Source: Cannabis sativa
Lineage: Eukaryota > Streptophyta > Magnoliopsida > Rosales > Cannabaceae
Assembly (NCBI RefSeq): GCF_029168945.1
Contig: NC_083604.1
Coordinates: 32,111,686 to 32,175,685, forward strand
Length of the DNA: 64,000 bases
Direction: 5' to 3'
Position 1 is the first letter of the stretch. Every line of letters begins with the position of its first letter. Below, piece after piece: positions 60,964 to 64,000 of the stretch. A program made the translations under genes and the position numbers. The notes beneath the pieces are model-generated. The model was not told where the DNA came from. It searched no databases and saw nothing but the letters and a program-made list of their open reading frames with translations.

Positions 60964-62840
60964 TGTTGGGCTTTATGCCCTAAATAAAACTCATTTCAAT
61001 ATAATCAGATTTACTTATTAATATAGATCAGAAATAACATTTAATGTTGCATGGTTCACATGATTTATTTCATGATTATGTGTACATAATGTATAAATTC
61101 ATCTGAAAGCCTTTTCACATACTTGATCGTGTTTATTGTGTTGTCAACACATTGGAAAGTAAACATGACTATGTGAATAAAGACTCCTAGATTTATCAGA
61201 CACAGGGTTTTACTGATATGATAATCTATAACAGAGTTTACTTGCATTTGGAGAAATGCTATATTCTTTCCAGAGCATTTGTTAAAGTAAAGCTCAGGTT
61301 TGATGCGTGGAGTATGCATCGGAAGGGACCGATATTGAACTTTGACTTAGATTTATTAAACTTACCGTAATATCTATTCAAGTCAATATCGCCTAGTTGA
61401 TCCTAGATCAAATGATCTTAATCCTGTTATGATTAGGATCAATCTCAGGAGGCTATTCGTGTTCTTTGATTTGTTAGTTAAGCCTACTTTTGGGTCAGGG
61501 TGATACGTACATTTTGGGAACACGGTAGTGCAATTGAGTGGGAGCGCTAACATAAACATGGAATCTATAGCTTCTATCTGGCGAATAGTAAGTAAAGGAT
61601 GATCTCCTTCGAGCTTGACCAAACGAAAATAAATGGTGGAGTACTCATTTCACATAAGCTGAAATATCATTTATACGGGGTTAAGTGTTTTAAGGATAAA
61701 ATACATTGTAGGGTGTAACGGTAATCTAATCCCTTTACAGTGTAGTTCATTCATATAGAGTATCATTGATCAAATTAGGATTATAACAATGGATAACTAT
61801 TGATGTGTCTATATGGTGGAACATATAGAGCATTCTATATACTGAGAGTGCAATTCTAAGTTCTATGCGTGGATTCAACGAAGAATTAATAAGTCAGTGA
61901 ATTTAGGTTATAAATTCTTGATCTGCTTATTGGAAGCTCGGTTATATAGACCCATGGTCCCCCAACTAGTTGAGATAATATTGCATGTAAAACTCATATA
62001 ATTGGTTTTGATTAATCAATTATAATTCTCAAATTAGACTATGTCTATTTGTGAATTTTTCACTAAGTAAGGGCGAAATTGTAAAGAAAGAGTTTTAGGG
62101 GCATATTTGTTAATTATGATACTTTGTATGGTTCAATTAATAAATATGATAAATGACAATATTATTTAATAATTATTTATAGTTATTAAATAGTTAGAAT
62201 TGGCATTTAAATGGTTGAATTAGAAAATTTGCGTTTTTGAGAAAATCAGATGCAGAAAAGATAAAACTGCAAAATTGCAAAAAGTGAGGCCCAAATCAAC
62301 ATTGCATGGCCGACCACTTTTATCGGAATTATCCTCTGATATTTGTATTATGTTAATTCCAAATAATTCAAACATAACCCTAGTGGAATGCTATAAATAG
62401 ATAGTGAAGGCTTCAAGAAATTTACACTTTTCATTCAGAAAAAACTGAGCCTTCTCTCTCTATCTGGCCGCCCACTCTCTCTCTCTCTTCTTCCTTAAGA
62501 TTTCGAAATACTTAGTGATTAGAGTAGTGCCCACACACAGCAAGTGATACCTCAATCAAAGTGAGGAAGATCGTGAAGAAAGACTTTCAGCAAGAAGGAG
62601 TTTTAGCACTAAACAATCAGAGAAAGAGATCCAGGTTCAGATCTTGATAATACTCTGCGACAGAAACGATACAAGGGTTAGAGATCTGAACGGAAGGAGT
62701 CATATTATTCTGCTGCACCCAATGTAAGGTTTACTAAACTTTATATGTGTTTATTTCATCGTTTTAGAAAGTTCATATTTAGGGTGTTAATCAACATACT
62801 TGTGAGTAGATCTAAGATCCTGGTAAAATAATTTCCAACA
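60964..62840 (+). repeat. 3' LTR of copia-2
   Basis: 1877 bp, TGTTGGGC...TTTCCAACA, TATA box at 62392-62399. The next bases are not the GCTAC duplication, so this LTR is not the outer end. Confidence 0.93.
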
Positions 62841-63144
62841 TATACTCCATACATTCAAAACTAGTATACTTTACTAATGTCCTGAAAAGAACATAACACT
62901 TACTCCAAGTGTAAGTACACATCATCGTTGATTATCACATTAGTGTAAATCCAAAACACTGATGAAACAGGGACTTAGTCTTTTGATTCATATGATCACA
63001 ATCACATTCCACTGTGTTGAAGATACTGTAATTATGAATAAACATATGATCTGGACTTAACTGATTTTGTGTGTAAATGTAATAAACATATTAAACCATT
63101 AGCATGTAAAATTCATGCAAACATAAATCACTTCAAATTTCTTA
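62841..63144 (-). repeat. Inverted fragment of a related, diverged copia LTR
   Basis: 304 bp. Its reverse complement holds, in the copia LTR order, a caacacagtggaa block, a tgatcatatgaat block, a tttatcag-like block and the cttacacttggagtaagt block next to atgttctttt, aligning loosely to LTR positions 22460-22630. Strand is given for that reading. Confidence 0.6.
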
Positions 63145-63343
63145 TATTGATAATGCTCTACTACAGAAAGGAATCAAGGGCTAGATATCTGAACGGAAGG
63201 AGTCATATTATTCCGCTGCACCCAATGTAAGGTTTACAAAACTTTATATGTGTTTATTTCATCGTTTTAGAAAGTTCATATTTAGGGTGTTAATCAACAT
63301 ACTTGTGACTAGATCTAAGATCCTGGTAAAATAATTTCCAACA
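63145..63343 (+). repeat. Third LTR end (last 199 bp), outer right end of copia-2
   Basis: Starts atattgataatgctct and ends TTTCCAACA, identical in layout to the last 199 bp of the other LTRs. It sits directly before GCTAC, so it is the end that matches the target duplication. Confidence 0.88.
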
Positions 63344-63348
63344 GCTAC
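63344..63348. other. Target-site duplication of copia-2, right
   Basis: GCTAC, matching 52850-52854. Confidence 0.93.
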
Positions 63349-64000
63349 CTCCACCAGTAGGTTGACATCTGCAAGTCATTATTGGAGGCCCTCATCCTAG
63401 CCGTGCAAGAAAGGAAGCCCAAAGTTCCATGAGCAGGAAAACCTACCATAACCTTCAACGATGAAGACGCTCTCAAAATTAGATTTTCGCACAACGACTT
63501 GCTGGTCGTGGAAGTCCAGATAGCCAATAAAATGGTGGCCAGAACCATGATCGACAATGGAGCTTCTTCTAACTTTTTGTTCAAGACTGCTTACGAAAAA
63601 ATGGGACTCCAACTCAGGGATCTATCCTCATGCCTCCAGCCTGTCGATGGTTTCTCCGGTCAAAGAGTTGCACCTCTAGGAAAAATTTTGCTACCCCTCA
63701 CTATTGGACAATCTCCGACAAGCATAACTATCATGGCATAGTTCTTAATATTTGATGTTCCTTTAGCTTTCAACGTAATGCTTGGCCGGCCGGCCTTGTA
63801 TGACTTAAAGGCTATCACATAATACTTCACTCATGCCTGAAGTTCCCAACGAAGAATGGGGTAGGGTGTCTGAGAGGAAACCAACAGTCTACACGAGAAT
63901 GTTATAATCTTGCAGTGGCCAAGGCTAAGAAGGAAGTATCCTCCAGTCAGAGCACAGACAAGGGAAAAAAAACATTCCCAAGTAGGGAACTTCCCAAGGC
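63349..64000 (+). pseudogene. Tat aspartic protease region (broken), runs off the edge
   Basis: Frame 63448-63738 reads ITFNDEDALKIRFSH, VEVQIANKMVARTMIDNGASSNFLF and GQRVAPLGKILLPLT. The active-site block is D-N-G-A, a form known in Tat-type proteases, against DSGA in the chromoviruses here. A stop at 63739-63741 precedes the second conserved block (FLIFDVPLAFNVMLGRPALY, about 63742-63800), which is otherwise in frame. Beyond about 63830 more stops appear. This follows on from gag after removal of copia-2. Confidence 0.85.

Larger units (their letters stand above)
52855..63343 (+). mobile_element. Ty1/copia element, degenerate, copia-2, with rearranged 3' end
   Basis: 5' LTR (52855-54736), primer site, AT-rich internal part, pol relics, purine tract, 3' LTR (60964-62840), then an inverted LTR fragment (62841-63144) and a repeat of the last 199 bp of the LTR (63145-63343), after which the GCTAC duplication follows. 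The 5' LTR begins tattggg where all others have tgttggg. Confidence 0.9.
40653..64000 (+). mobile_element. Tat-type Ty3/gypsy element, host of two nested insertions, runs off the right edge
   Basis: LTR (40653-41287), primer site, gag start region (to 41541), gag continued (51045-52854) and protease (63349 onward). The coding order resumes after removing copy D (41542-51039, AACAG) and copia-2 (52855-63343, GCTAC), so both inserted into it. RT, integrase and 3' LTR lie beyond the window. Gag and protease style are Tat-like, without a chromodomain seen so far. Confidence 0.88.

Noticed and set aside
1..64000. A host gene or a new defence-type system
   Set aside because: All recognisable coding is retrotransposon gag, pol or LINE ORF2. 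The remaining DNA is LTR, AT-rich internal sequence or the 560-bp unassigned stretch at 40091-40652.

Overview
This is a heterochromatin-like stretch of a flowering-plant genome, most likely a eudicot. I would guess the Rosales or Cannabaceae only at low confidence. Almost all of it is nested LTR retrotransposons. I find no host protein-coding gene, rRNA, tRNA or CRISPR array. Plant origin rests on chromodomain-bearing Ty3/gypsy (chromovirus, Tekay-like) polyproteins, a Tat-type gag/protease, initiator-Met-tRNA primer-binding sites (TGGTATCAGAGC), long TG...CA LTRs and an L1-type LINE relic.

Layout. (1) 1-17935, minus strand: three internal regions of one Tekay-like family (copies A, B and C) joined head to tail and sharing LTRs, with a period of about 7.16 kb. 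The 3' LTR of each copy serves as the 5' LTR of the next. Copy A runs off the left edge and the outermost LTR of copy C is cut at 17935. (2) 17936-18336: the 3' part of an unrelated LTR. (3) 18337-30805, plus strand: a decayed Tekay-like element of another family (E2). Its reverse transcriptase region is split by two solo copia-type LTRs, each with a 5-bp target duplication. (4) 30806-39554, plus: a degenerate Ty1/copia element whose 5' LTR is cut where E2 ends. (5) 39555-40652: a LINE fragment between 47-bp direct repeats, then unassigned AT-rich DNA. (6) 40653 to the right edge, plus: an old Tat-type Ty3/gypsy element (LTR, primer site, gag, protease). It is interrupted by a nearly complete Tekay-like copy D (41542-51039, minus, target duplication AACAG) and by a second degenerate copia element (52855-63343, target duplication GCTAC).

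How it works together. Each element originally encoded gag (packaging), protease, reverse transcriptase/RNase H and integrase, and the Tekay-like ones also a chromodomain. Copy C holds the longest open frame (1453 codons, protease through chromodomain). Copy D has one in-frame stop in reverse transcriptase plus gag frameshifts. E2 and the Tat host are pseudogenes. The two copia elements share the same missing coding parts, so they look like a non-autonomous family moved by proteins supplied in trans.

Points most worth checking: the LTR-sharing tandem array; differences between copies that cluster at CTG/CAG trinucleotides, which may be a methylation-linked sequencing artefact or real; two solo LTRs with the same target sequence; the shared decay of the copia family; and structured repeats in the Tekay LTR leader.
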